From assembly GCF_963667045.1 (NCBI RefSeq), contig NZ_OY762934.1, positions 5,152,501 through 5,216,500 of the forward strand: 64,000 bases of DNA. Direction: 5' to 3'. Source of the DNA: an uncultured Cohaesibacter sp. (lineage in GTDB: Bacteria > Pseudomonadota > Alphaproteobacteria > Rhizobiales > Cohaesibacteraceae). The position numbers and the translations under genes are program-made. The notes beneath the pieces are model-generated. The model saw only the letters and a program-made list of their open reading frames with translations. It searched no databases and was not told the DNA's origin. Below are positions 1 to 8,860 of the stretch, in pieces. The first letter of the stretch is position 1. Every line of letters begins with the position of its first letter.

Positions 1-32
1 GATGGTAGGGCCAAGAGTGTGCCGGTCGTAGG

Positions 33-470
33 CTAGTGGATCAGCTCCCGGTCATTCTCAAAGATGACCGCCGCGCCGGAGAGGGCCTGCTGAATGTCCT
101 CTTTGCCGGAAATATCAAGCGGAATGCTGACCCGCAGCCTCAATGGTGCCTCGGTCTGGGGGACTATGTCCTCGACCTCGATGAAATAACGAATGGCCTC
201 AAGGTCGGCATGGCTGCTTCTTAGGACGATCTTGCGTTGTCCGGTGGCGTGGGAAAGAATGAAACCTGTTTCGAAATCCCAGCCCAGATCCACCCCGTGT
301 TGGGTGCGGGAGACGATGCCATTCATTGACTCGGTGAAGAGCGCATCTTCTGCCAGCCTGAGACCGGTTCGGGTCAGATAGATGAGGGCAAAACTGGCGC
401 ACAGGCTCGCCTTGGAGACCGGCAGAAGCGTGAATCGCTCAAGGGTTTCTATGGCCTTCTGATGCGACAT
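33..470 (-). CDS. Hypothetical protein, 145 aa, no recognised family
   Basis: I do not recognise this protein. It is a soluble-looking polypeptide with no signal peptide or membrane segment. The C-terminal half contains alternating hydrophobic and charged stretches consistent with a small alpha/beta fold, and the extreme C terminus is acidic. Only one Cys is visible (about residue 24). It runs divergently from yicC, with about 220 bases between them that must hold both promoters. It is read as a gene because it is the longest sensible frame here, uses codons like its neighbours and stops cleanly. The overlapping plus-strand frames are short and of low quality. The role is unknown. Confidence 0.55.
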   Translation of the reverse strand: MSHQKAIETLERFTLLPVSKASLCASFALIYLTRTGLRLAEDALFTESMNGIVSRTQHGVDLGWDFETGFILSHATGQRKIVLRSSHADLEAIRYFIEVEDIVPQTEAPLRLRVSIPLDISGKEDIQQALSGAAVIFENDRELIH

Positions 471-691
471 GCCTGTTGCCTTGCTTCGGGAATTGAAAGA
501 GTGGAAGAGGGCCTGCCTCTATCTGGCATCGCTTTTTCCGCAGTAAAGCATTGCAGGGTTGAATTGTCACTCATTTTGCTGTGTCACGGGGGCTGGCGGG
601 CTTGACAGGCCGCCTGTCGATCCTGATGGTATGCGCGCAGGACAGCGTGACATGCATTTCTGCTCGCTGGGCAATCCAAGGATAGATCATC

Positions 692-1579
692 ATGACGCTT
701 GTTAGCATGACCGGTTTCACTCGCACGGGTGGAAATTTTGGCAGATATAACTGGACCTGGGAAATCAAGACGGTCAATGGCAAGGGGCTTGACCTGCGCC
801 TGCGTCTGCCTGCCGGGTTCGATGATCTGGACCGTCCGGTGCGCGCCATCATGGGCGAGCGGCTGTCGCGCGGATCTTGCTACGTCAATCTGACCGTGCA
901 GCATGAAGACCCCACCCAGACCATGAAAATCAACCAGCAGGTTCTCGAATCTGTGCTGGAGGCCATGGCATCGATCCGGGGGCGGGTTGATGCGACCGAG
1001 CCCAGCCTTGATGGCATTCTCTCCATAAAGGGGGTCATGGAGCAGGTCGAGGAACGGGAAAGCGAAGAGCTTCACGAAGCACTGCTGGAGGCGATGCTCA
1101 GCAGTTTCAAGGACGCCATCAGTGATCTGGTGAAAATGCGTCAGAGCGAAGGTGAGGCCCTTGAGAAGGTTGTGATGCAACGGGTTGAGGAGTTGGAAAA
1201 CCTGACCCGGCAAGCGGAAGACTGTCCGGCCCGGACGGCCGATGTTATCAAGGCCAAGCTCCGCCAGCAGATCGAACGCATCATGGAAGCGGAGAAGTCC
1301 CTCGATGAGGACCGGCTCTATCAGGAAGCTGTTCTGCTTGCCGGCAAGGCTGATGTCCGGGAAGAATTGGACCGGCTCTACGCCCATTGTGCCGCCGTGC
1401 GGGCTCTTGTTGCCGAAGACAAGCCGGTGGGGCGCAAGCTTGATTTTCTGGCGCAGGAATTCAACCGCGAGGCCAACACCCTCTGTTCCAAATCCAATGA
1501 CACCAGCCTCACCGCGATCGGCCTTGATCTCAAGGCAACGATCGAGCAGCTGCGTGAACAAATCCAAAATGTCGAGTGA
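692..1579 (+). CDS. yicC: YicC family endoribonuclease-like protein
   Basis: This is a 295-residue YicC family protein. The N terminus opens with the family's short 'SMTGF' signature (residues 5-9). The C-terminal 50 residues form the DUF1732 block, including 'KLDFLAQEFNREANT' followed by a Ser/Asp segment and a closing helix, which is the most conserved part of the family. The middle is helical and rich in Glu/Lys, as expected for a coiled assembly. Members are cytosolic; the E. coli protein has been linked to RNA turnover. The start ATG has an AAGGA-like ribosome site. gmk begins 6 bases after the stop, so the two are almost certainly co-transcribed, the usual arrangement in alphaproteobacteria. 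Confidence 0.93.
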   Translation: MTLVSMTGFTRTGGNFGRYNWTWEIKTVNGKGLDLRLRLPAGFDDLDRPVRAIMGERLSRGSCYVNLTVQHEDPTQTMKINQQVLESVLEAMASIRGRVDATEPSLDGILSIKGVMEQVEERESEELHEALLEAMLSSFKDAISDLVKMRQSEGEALEKVVMQRVEELENLTRQAEDCPARTADVIKAKLRQQIERIMEAEKSLDEDRLYQEAVLLAGKADVREELDRLYAHCAAVRALVAEDKPVGRKLDFLAQEFNREANTLCSKSNDTSLTAIGLDLKATIEQLREQIQNVE

Positions 1580-1585
1580 ACCAAA

Positions 1586-2221
1586 ATGACGGAAAATACC
1601 ATGATCCGACGCGGGTTGATGCTGGTCCTTTCATCCCCCTCCGGCGCAGGCAAGTCGACCATTTGCCGCAATCTGCTAGCTAGGCAAGACAATCTGCAGC
1701 TTTCCGTTTCCGCCACGACGCGGCCCAAGCGCGGCAGCGAGATTGATGGCGTGCATTATCACTTCATGTCCGAACGGCAGTTCGTGTCTATGCGGGACCG
1801 GGGTGATCTTCTGGAGTGGGCCGAGGTGCATTCCAATTTCTATGGCACGCCGCGGGATCCGGTTGAAGAGGCCCTGTCGAAGGGCAACGACGTGTTGTTC
1901 GATATCGACTGGCAGGGCACGCTGCAGATGAAGAAGGCTGCCCGCAAGGACATCGTGACGGTATTCGTGTTGCCGCCTTCCATGGCTGAACTGAAGAACC
2001 GCCTCATTCGCCGGGCGGAAGACTCCGAGGATGTTATCGAGCGCCGTCTGCACAATGCCCGCATCGAGATCAGCCATTGGGACGAGTATGACTATGTCAT
2101 CGTCAATGATGATCTGGAGAAGGCCTTTGCTGCTGTTTCCGCCATTCTGGAGGCCGAGCGCCACAAGCGTGAACGGGTGATTGGCGCACGCAGCTTCGTT
2201 GAAGGCATGCTTACCAACTGA
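1586..2221 (+). CDS. gmk: Guanylate kinase
   Basis: Guanylate kinase phosphorylates GMP to GDP with ATP in the cytosol, an essential step of purine nucleotide supply. The 211-residue protein has the P-loop 'SSPSGAGKST' (about residues 16-25), the GMP-binding segment 'TTRPKRGSEIDGVHYHF' (about 44-60) and the 'DIDWQG' motif near residue 107. An alternative start five codons downstream, at 1601, has a slightly better spaced purine-rich site. Both starts leave the P-loop intact. It follows yicC by 6 bases and is closed by a perfect-stem terminator shared with the convergent rsmA. Confidence 0.96.
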   Translation: MTENTMIRRGLMLVLSSPSGAGKSTICRNLLARQDNLQLSVSATTRPKRGSEIDGVHYHFMSERQFVSMRDRGDLLEWAEVHSNFYGTPRDPVEEALSKGNDVLFDIDWQGTLQMKKAARKDIVTVFVLPPSMAELKNRLIRRAEDSEDVIERRLHNARIEISHWDEYDYVIVNDDLEKAFAAVSAILEAERHKRERVIGARSFVEGMLTN

Positions 2222-2247
2222 TCTTGAGCCAGATTATGCAGCAATGC

Positions 2248-2282
2248 AAAAGGCCCGGACGCATGCGCGTCCGGGCCTTTTT
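2248..2282. terminator. Bidirectional terminator between gmk and rsmA
   Basis: A perfect 15-bp stem (arms 2248-2262 and 2268-2282, short loop around 2263-2267) whose outer arms are A and T runs, so it has a T tract on both strands. It lies between the stop of gmk and the stop of convergent rsmA. Confidence 0.9.
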
Positions 2283-2312
2283 GTTGCGATAAGGTTGAGT
2301 GTTCGCAGGCTC

Positions 2313-3161
2313 TTAGTTGCGCATGCGGTCCAGACAATTGGCCATGGCGACAAACCCCTCGACAGAGACGGTCTCGGCCCGCTGGGTCGGATCGAGCCCT
2401 GCATCCTCGATCAGGGCGAGGTGATCGACATTGAGGCTCTTGAGGCTCTGGCGGAGCATCTTGCGGCGCTGACCAAAGGCGGCGGCCGTTACCTGTTCCA
2501 GCGAGCGCAGATTGCAGGGCAGGGGATTGGCCTTCGGGGTCAGATGCACAATGGAGGAGGTGACCTTGGGCGGCGGGCTGAAGCATTCTTTTGCCACATC
2601 GAACAGTTTGTCGGCGTGGGTGCGCCAGCCTGCAATGACGCCAAGGCGGCCATAGGCCTTGTCTTCTTCCGTGGCGATGATGCGTTCTGCCACTTCCTTC
2701 TGGAACATCAGCGTGAGCGATTCATAGAAGGGGGGCCAGGGGTCCATTTCCAGCCAGTTCAGCAGCAGCTGCGTGCCGACATTGTAGGGCAGGTTGGCAA
2801 CAATCCGCACGGGCCCCTCGGGCACCAGGCTGGCCATGTCGACCTTCAGTGCATCGCCCTCGATGACTTCCAGACGGCCGGGATAGTGGGCTGAAATCTC
2901 TTCAAGGGCGCCAAGCGCGCGCGGGTCCATTTCTATGGCGATGACCCGCTTTGCGCCTTCATGCAGCAGCGCCCGGGTCAGACCGCCGGGGCCGGGGCCG
3001 ACCTCGATGACCGTATGGTTGCTCAGATCACCAGCCGAGCGGGCGATGCGGCAGGTCAGGTTGAGGTCGAGCAGAAAATTCTGGCCCAGACTTTTCTTGG
3101 CACGCAGGTCGTGCCGTTCTATTACTTCCCTCAGGGGTGGAAGATCATCAATCTGGGCCAT
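2313..3161 (-). CDS. rsmA: 16S rRNA (adenine1518/1519-N6)-dimethyltransferase
   Basis: RsmA (KsgA) dimethylates two adjacent adenines in the 3' hairpin of 16S rRNA during late 30S assembly, using S-adenosylmethionine. The 282-residue protein has 'KKSLGQNFL' near residue 23, the SAM loop '[10 protein letters not shown]' near residue 53, and the catalytic 'NLPY' motif near residue 124 followed by the 'FQKEVAERI' segment, in the family order. The C-terminal helical domain is full length. It is the last gene of the lptF-lptG-lptD-surA-pdxA-rsmA series, starting 48 bases after pdxA. Confidence 0.96.
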   Translation of the reverse strand: MAQIDDLPPLREVIERHDLRAKKSLGQNFLLDLNLTCRIARSAGDLSNHTVIEVGPGPGGLTRALLHEGAKRVIAIEMDPRALGALEEISAHYPGRLEVIEGDALKVDMASLVPEGPVRIVANLPYNVGTQLLLNWLEMDPWPPFYESLTLMFQKEVAERIIATEEDKAYGRLGVIAGWRTHADKLFDVAKECFSPPPKVTSSIVHLTPKANPLPCNLRSLEQVTAAAFGQRRKMLRQSLKSLNVDHLALIEDAGLDPTQRAETVSVEGFVAMANCLDRMRN

Positions 3162-3209
3162 TCATTTGTCTTTCAAGCTTGCCGAAGAATCTCAGATTTG
3201 TCCTGATTA

Positions 3210-4214
3210 TCAAATCTTCACTTCGTTGGCCAGCTTGAGAGCAGCCAACAGGCTGGATGGATTGGCAATGCCCTTGGTGGCGATGTCCAGCGCCGTGCCA
3301 TGGTCTGGCGACGTGCGCATGAAAGGCAGCCCGAGCGTGACGTTGACGGTTTCGTCAAAAGCGATGGTTTTGACCGGAATCAGTGCCTGATCGTGGTACA
3401 TCGCCAGCGCGACATCATATTTCTTGCGTGCATTCTTGTTGAACAGGGTGTCTGCCGGATGCGGACCGGTAACGGCAAAGCCTTCCTTCTTCAGCTTGTC
3501 GATGACCGGTGCGATGATCGTGGCGTCTTCCTTGCCCATGGCGCCACCTTCGCCAGCATGCGGGTTGAGACCGGCAATGGCGATCTTCGGTTTGTCGATG
3601 CCGAACCGGGTCTGGAGATCGTGAATTGTGATCCGGGTGATGCTTTCGAGCAGTTCAGGGGTCAGGGACGGTGCAACCCGGTTGATCGCGATGTGACCGG
3701 TGACCGGAATGGTGCGCAATTCCGGGCCCGCAAGCATCATGACAGGCTGAACCTTCTTGCCGGTATGCTGCTCGGAGAGCGCGCCGAGAAATTCGGTGTG
3801 GCCGGGATGCTTGAAGCCGTAATCATAGAGATTGGCCTTCTGGATCGGAAGCGTAACGACAGCCTTTGCCTGACCGGTCAAGACGGCGTCGGTTGCCTTT
3901 TCAATCGACTCGATAACACCGGGTGCGTTGCAGACTTCCAGCTTGCCCGGATTGTCACTCAGCTTGTTTTCAAGGGGAATTACTGGCAGCGTCATCGGGA
4001 AGGCGTCGAACACTTCCTCAGGTCTGCAAACCCGCATCGGAACGGTCAGGCCAAACAAGCGTGCTCGCGCCTTCAAGAGCTCGGGGTCGCTGAAGACGAC
4101 GAAGGGACTAAGCCCTTCCTTTTCCCTCGAAAGCCAAGCCTTGAGGATGATTTCAGGGCCGATCCCGGCGGGTTCGCCGATGGATACAGCCAGAATATCG
4201 CGATTGGAAGCCAT
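3210..4214 (-). CDS. pdxA: 4-hydroxythreonine-4-phosphate dehydrogenase
   Basis: PdxA oxidises 4-phosphohydroxy-L-threonine with NAD(P), in the DXP-dependent pathway to pyridoxal 5'-phosphate. The N terminus has 'SIGEPAGIGPEI'. The metal-binding histidines are visible in 'HPGHTEFLGAL', 'VTGHIAIN' and 'AMYHDQALIPVK', and the C terminus holds 'TSPDHGTALDIA'. The start is set at 4214 ('MASNRD'), because the 11 residues encoded upstream do not look like PdxA and a GGA sits just before this ATG. It lies between surA and rsmA, as in E. coli and many alphaproteobacteria. Confidence 0.95.
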   Translation of the reverse strand: MASNRDILAVSIGEPAGIGPEIILKAWLSREKEGLSPFVVFSDPELLKARARLFGLTVPMRVCRPEEVFDAFPMTLPVIPLENKLSDNPGKLEVCNAPGVIESIEKATDAVLTGQAKAVVTLPIQKANLYDYGFKHPGHTEFLGALSEQHTGKKVQPVMMLAGPELRTIPVTGHIAINRVAPSLTPELLESITRITIHDLQTRFGIDKPKIAIAGLNPHAGEGGAMGKEDATIIAPVIDKLKKEGFAVTGPHPADTLFNKNARKKYDVALAMYHDQALIPVKTIAFDETVNVTLGLPFMRTSPDHGTALDIATKGIANPSSLLAALKLANEVKI

Positions 4215-4339
4215 GGAATTATTCCGGATATCGATGATTGAAAACAAAAGGTCCCTGCCGCAGGCGACAGAGACTGACTTTTTGGCACACTAATGAGTAT
4301 TATACCATACAACGGCCGTTGGATAGGCGCATATTGGGA

Positions 4340-5296
4340 TTAGCGCTTGTCGATGATGGCGGTGGCGCGCAGCTCGGAAATGTATTTGCGTTCCATCACC
4401 TTGCTTTTTTCATCGCGAATCTTGGTCTGCACCTCGGTGCGCAGGGTTGCCTGCTTGCCAAGGTCCTTCTTGCCGCAAACGGCGACCATTTCATATCCAT
4501 CATTGACAGCAATCGGCGGCGTCAGCTTGTTGACTTCCGTATCCCTCAGGCGCTTGGCAAGGGGTTCCGGCAGTTCCGTGGTCGATTTGCGTCCAATGCG
4601 CTCAACGGCAACGTCTGTCAGCTTGCGAGCGGCTTCAAGATCCTTCTCACAGGAAGCAAATCGGCTCTGGAATCGTTTCGCTTCAACCAGCCGCTGATTC
4701 TTGGCGGCGTTAGAGGCTTTTGCCCGGGTGATGAAGAGCACGCGTGTCAGGTCGAACTGGATGGCGTCCTGCACGGTGCCGTCCTTCTTGGCCTGATCAT
4801 TCAGCATCTGGTAGATTTCGGCCTCATCCACATGAACCTGCGTGTTGAAACGGGCTTCCACCAGATCTCGCCAGGAGAGCTGGACCTTCAGCCAATCCTT
4901 AAGGGTCTCGATATTGACGCCTGCCTGACTGAAAATCGAGACCAGACGCTTCTTGTCCATCTTGGCGTTGCGGGCCATGTTCTGGATGGCGTTGTCGATC
5001 TGACCGTCTGACGGGGTCATGTTGCGGTTACGCGCTTCAAACAGCTTGAGCTTGTCATCGATGAGCACGTTGAGGGCTGCGGTAGAGCCGAGGGTCCGGC
5101 GTCCACCGGAAAGCAGGCGCTCCAGTCGCTGCCGCTGTGCGATGTCGAAATCCGTTATCACGGCACCATTGACGACGGCCTTGATCGTGCTGGCCACGGC
5201 ACGCTGGATTTGCGCACTCGCCGACAGGACGAACACGGCAAGGGCGAGAATTGACAAGGTCTTCTTCAATTGAACGTGCTTCATGAAATGGCTCAT
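4340..5296 (-). CDS. surA: SurA-like periplasmic chaperone / peptidylprolyl isomerase
   Basis: The protein has a signal peptide (basic start, hydrophobic core 'LSILALAVFVLSASA') and about 290 mature residues. The N-terminal half matches the SurA N-domain: a short strand pair 'AVVNGAVITDFDI', then 'RRTLGSTAALNVLIDDKLKLFEA' helices. The C-terminal half contains one parvulin-like region, seen in 'TRVLFI' and the closing 'LTPPIAVNDGYEMVAVCGK'. The canonical E. coli SurA has two parvulin domains, so this is the shorter one-domain form. It would escort outer-membrane proteins, including the LptD encoded just upstream. Start choice is uncertain among three closely spaced candidates (GTG 5299, ATG 5296, ATG 5284). 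Confidence 0.85.
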   Translation of the reverse strand: MSHFMKHVQLKKTLSILALAVFVLSASAQIQRAVASTIKAVVNGAVITDFDIAQRQRLERLLSGGRRTLGSTAALNVLIDDKLKLFEARNRNMTPSDGQIDNAIQNMARNAKMDKKRLVSIFSQAGVNIETLKDWLKVQLSWRDLVEARFNTQVHVDEAEIYQMLNDQAKKDGTVQDAIQFDLTRVLFITRAKASNAAKNQRLVEAKRFQSRFASCEKDLEAARKLTDVAVERIGRKSTTELPEPLAKRLRDTEVNKLTPPIAVNDGYEMVAVCGKKDLGKQATLRTEVQTKIRDEKSKVMERKYISELRATAIIDKR

Positions 5297-5430
5297 CACG
5301 GTGCTTGTAAAACGATTTGTCAGCGAACATTCCCCAGGCTTGCCTGCAGAAGCGCGTCATTTTGGTCCACGATAGACGCCGGACCATTATGCAATAAATT
5401 GCGGCTAACTGAAGACGACCAGCGGCTTTC

Positions 5431-7764
5431 CTAGTTGGATTCTCTGGAATAGCTCAACTGACCATCTGCCAGCGATTTGAAATCAAACTGCAGCATGACT
5501 GTCTTGTCGCTGGTTGTATCCGAATAGGTCTCGCGGGTCTGGGAGTATTTCAGGCTCACAGCGAAACACTCATCTTCATACCTCAGCTTCAAAGAGCCAC
5601 TCACGAGACCGCGACCGGAAATGTCATACTGACTGGAGCCGCCAACTGACCAGAAGTCGGCAAATTTGATGCTGGCGGCGGTCGTGATTTCCTGACGCAC
5701 TTCATTAATGCCTGCTGACGGCCGCTTGTCGGTGTAGGCATAGCCGATGGAGCCGGAATAGCGGTCATAGGTGCCGGAAGCGGAGAGGGAAGCGAACTTC
5801 AGCTCTGCGGTATCGGCATCAAAGCGACCGCGTGCAACGGCAGCAATGCCCTTGTTGCTGTTGACACCCACGCGAGCGACATAGTCGGACTGGGACTTGT
5901 CGAGGCCACTGTCAAGACCCGTGCTCGTCAGGTCATCGGTCGAGAATGAGTTGGTCCCGGCCAGATGAATGGAGCGGCCAGCCAGAGCATTGACAGACCA
6001 GCCATTGGCCATCTGCATGCGATACTGGAAGCCGATATTGGCGCGGGTGCCACCTTCGACGCGGTCATAGCCGGAGAACTTGTTCGGGTCGAACAAGATG
6101 GTGTCGTCAAAAATCAGGCTCTGCGAATCGTCATTCGGCAACTTGCCGATATGGGTTTCATTGGGGCTGGCAATAACCTGGGCGATCGGTTCAATGATAT
6201 GTGAGGTGTTGCCTGCCGAAATCAGGATTGGCAGACGATAGTCGACACCGACGGTCGGCGTGCCTCTCAGCGCAATCGACTCGTCAACCAGAGCAGCCGG
6301 TGCGCCGGATTGACTCGGCATCCAGTAGACGTCGCCGCGCAGCGAGGTGAATGGCGTGATGACCTGTCCACCCGGTGCGATGAATTTCCGTTTCCAGCTG
6401 GCTTCGACGCTGGTGCGGTTATAGGTGCCGCTGACACCATCGGTGCGGGTGACGCCGCCAACGGTCGTCTGGCTCAGCTCGTCGCGGGTGATCGAGGTGG
6501 AGTTGATCTTGATCCGGCCTTCACCGCCGACAATCGGATTTTCGGAAAAGGCGCTGTAATCGATTGACGGATGAACCACGGCCTGTTCCGACTGGTTCAA
6601 GCTGTCGGTCATGATGTTGTAGTAATTGGCGCGGGCGTCGAAATAGTTGCGCTCACCCTGGCCGACCAGATAGAGCGTGGAGCGCTTGTCTTCCACGTCG
6701 CCGATCAGTTTGTAATCACGCAGGAAAAGCTTGTCCGAGAGCAGGGAGACATCCCAGCCGAATTTCCACTTGCTGGAAAGGTTGAGCTCGCCAGCGCTCT
6801 CGACGGCGCCACGGAAATTCTTGTAGCCGCTTGTGCCTGCAAAGGCGCTCTTGTCCTGCTGCGAGATGCCGGCTACGCGCACATTGTAGGTGCCGATGCC
6901 GACATGCTGGCGCCACGTTGCATTCGCCATGAGACCCTGCTTGGAATAGTAGGTCGGCGAAAAGGTGATGTCATAGCTGTCGGACGGTGCCCAGAAATAG
7001 CGCGGGGTGGCATAATAGCCCAGATTGTTGTTGTAGCCGCCACGCGGGGCCAGAAAGCCCGAGCTGCGTTTGCGAGACGGATCCGGATGGGCCAGATAGG
7101 GGGTGTAGAGCAGCGGAACGCCCAGAAACTCGAACTTGGCGGCCTTGTAATAGACCATCTTGTCTTTTGAATTGTAGATGATCCGGGAGGCCTTGATCTG
7201 CCAGAGCGGCGATTTCTGAGGGTTGTCACGGCAGGGTTCGCAAGTGGTGTAGACACCCTTGTCGAAAATGGTGATGTCGTCGTCGCGGCGTTCGGCCTTG
7301 TCGGCCGCAAAGCGGGCCTTCTCAGGGGTCTGAACGCGCAGGGACCGGACAAAACCGGTGCGGAAATCCTCGGTGATGTCGATATAGTTCGCCGTCATCA
7401 CGTTGCCGCCGGGCTCCGTGATGCGCACATTGCCATCGGCAATCAGGCGAGCGGATTTCTGATTGTAGGTAACCTTGTCGGCTTGCAGGGTGTAGTCGCC
7501 ATAATAGATCTGGACATGGCCAACCGCAGATACGCGCTCGTTGTCATAGTCATAGACCATCTGGTCCGCTTCGACCAGCATGCGGGAATTCTCGTCGGGC
7601 TTCTGGATCTTGGCGCCGGAAAGCATGTCCTGCGCTGTGGCTGCAAAGGCAGATGACGGCGCAATCAGGAGTACTGACGCAAGCAGACCTGCGCGCAGAC
7701 GAGCAACCTTGTCTGCACGGGAAACAGTTTCATTCCGAAATGCGGTCTGGACGGTACGACGCAT
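5431..7764 (-). CDS. lptD: LPS-assembly protein LptD, outer-membrane beta-barrel
   Basis: LptD is the outer-membrane barrel that, with the lipoprotein LptE, inserts lipopolysaccharide into the outer leaflet. The 777-residue protein has a signal sequence ('LLASVLLIAPSSAFA'), an N-terminal OstA/beta-jellyroll domain (about residues 55-170), and a long barrel of alternating strands that ends 'MLQFDFKSLADGQLSYSRES'. A Cys pair 'TCEPC' follows the jellyroll (about residue 173) and one more Cys ('DECFAV') lies near the end, fitting the disulfide-linked architecture of the family with one Cys fewer at the C-terminal site than E. coli. An AGGAGG ribosome site precedes the start. It begins 3 bases after lptG. 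Confidence 0.95.
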   Translation of the reverse strand: MRRTVQTAFRNETVSRADKVARLRAGLLASVLLIAPSSAFAATAQDMLSGAKIQKPDENSRMLVEADQMVYDYDNERVSAVGHVQIYYGDYTLQADKVTYNQKSARLIADGNVRITEPGGNVMTANYIDITEDFRTGFVRSLRVQTPEKARFAADKAERRDDDITIFDKGVYTTCEPCRDNPQKSPLWQIKASRIIYNSKDKMVYYKAAKFEFLGVPLLYTPYLAHPDPSRKRSSGFLAPRGGYNNNLGYYATPRYFWAPSDSYDITFSPTYYSKQGLMANATWRQHVGIGTYNVRVAGISQQDKSAFAGTSGYKNFRGAVESAGELNLSSKWKFGWDVSLLSDKLFLRDYKLIGDVEDKRSTLYLVGQGERNYFDARANYYNIMTDSLNQSEQAVVHPSIDYSAFSENPIVGGEGRIKINSTSITRDELSQTTVGGVTRTDGVSGTYNRTSVEASWKRKFIAPGGQVITPFTSLRGDVYWMPSQSGAPAALVDESIALRGTPTVGVDYRLPILISAGNTSHIIEPIAQVIASPNETHIGKLPNDDSQSLIFDDTILFDPNKFSGYDRVEGGTRANIGFQYRMQMANGWSVNALAGRSIHLAGTNSFSTDDLTSTGLDSGLDKSQSDYVARVGVNSNKGIAAVARGRFDADTAELKFASLSASGTYDRYSGSIGYAYTDKRPSAGINEVRQEITTAASIKFADFWSVGGSSQYDISGRGLVSGSLKLRYEDECFAVSLKYSQTRETYSDTTSDKTVMLQFDFKSLADGQLSYSRESN

Positions 7765-7767
7765 ACT

Positions 7768-8859
7768 TTATCCGTCCTCCTGATACAATAAAATTGAGAA
7801 ACCCATCAAGGATGCCACAATCGCTGGAAGCCAAGCTGACAGAATTGGGTTAACCAACCCTGTATTTCCTAAATCTTTAGCTAATTCTGTGACTACATAA
7901 AGCACGAAGCCAGCGATAACGCCACCCAGAATCATCTTTCCCACATTGCCAAAGCGAAAAATTTTAAGGGACACCGTCGCGGCGATCAGGACCATTGCGG
8001 CCAAAAGCAGCGGTTTTGCCAAAAGAGTTTGATAACGCAAGCGATATTTATACGCAGGCAATCCGGCGCGACTGGCCTGATCGATGATCGCGGGCAGGTC
8101 CCAGAAGGGTACAGAATCAGGGTTGGCAATGGTTTCGCTGGCTTCCTGAGGCGTCAGATGGGTGCTGACGAGATAGGTGTCATAATGGCGTGGGGCAGCG
8201 CTGGCGGAACTGACCAGAACGTCGGACAGATGCCAGTAGCCGGGCTCGAGTTCCGCCGATCTTGCATCAACCCGTTCAATGAACTTGCCCTCGGAATCAT
8301 AGGAGAAAACGGTGACTCCGCCGAGCTGGCGACCGTTGTCGAAAGTGGTGCGGGCCTTGAGGATCGAGTCGCCGTCTTCGCCCTTTTGCTGCACCCATCC
8401 CTGACTGGCCGGTTGTCCACTGGTCGAGAAGCTGGCTCCGAAAATGCGCGCATCGATTTCCAGCGACTTTTCCTTGAGGATGGCAACACCGGGATTGTAG
8501 ACCGTGGTGGCAAAGACGCCGATGGCCAGGGCAACAAACAACGCCGGGCTGACAAACTGCCATGCCGACATGCCCGAAGCGCGGACGATCACCAGTTCGA
8601 GCCGGCGGGACAGGCTGAGGAACGCCGCAATCGAGCCGAACAGCGTGGCGAACGGCAGGATTCTCTCGGTCAGTTCAGGCACCCGGTAAAGCGACATCAG
8701 GAACAGGCTGAAGGCGTCGGCGGCTTCCTTGTTGCCACCGCGACGGATCAGTTCGACATAGTCGACCAGCAGGATAAGCAGAAAGCAGCCGAGGAAAATT
8801 GCCAGAATCGACCAGAGAAACCGCTTTGCAAAATAACGGAAGATGATAGTGGGCATCAT
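7768..8859 (-). CDS. lptG: LPS export ABC transporter permease LptG
   Basis: LptG is one of two inner-membrane permeases of the LptB2FG complex that pulls LPS out of the membrane toward LptC. The 363-residue protein shows the family layout: three transmembrane helices at the N terminus (first at about residues 14-34), a periplasmic beta-jellyroll from roughly residue 120 to 270, and three helices at the C terminus. The cytoplasmic coupling segment 'VPELTERILPFATLFGSI' (about residues 58-75) is typical. It starts 1 base after lptF and is followed by lptD after 3 bases, so F, G and D form one translational unit. Confidence 0.94.
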   Translation of the reverse strand: MMPTIIFRYFAKRFLWSILAIFLGCFLLILLVDYVELIRRGGNKEAADAFSLFLMSLYRVPELTERILPFATLFGSIAAFLSLSRRLELVIVRASGMSAWQFVSPALFVALAIGVFATTVYNPGVAILKEKSLEIDARIFGASFSTSGQPASQGWVQQKGEDGDSILKARTTFDNGRQLGGVTVFSYDSEGKFIERVDARSAELEPGYWHLSDVLVSSASAAPRHYDTYLVSTHLTPQEASETIANPDSVPFWDLPAIIDQASRAGLPAYKYRLRYQTLLAKPLLLAAMVLIAATVSLKIFRFGNVGKMILGGVIAGFVLYVVTELAKDLGNTGLVNPILSAWLPAIVASLMGFSILLYQEDG

Positions 8860-8860
8860 G

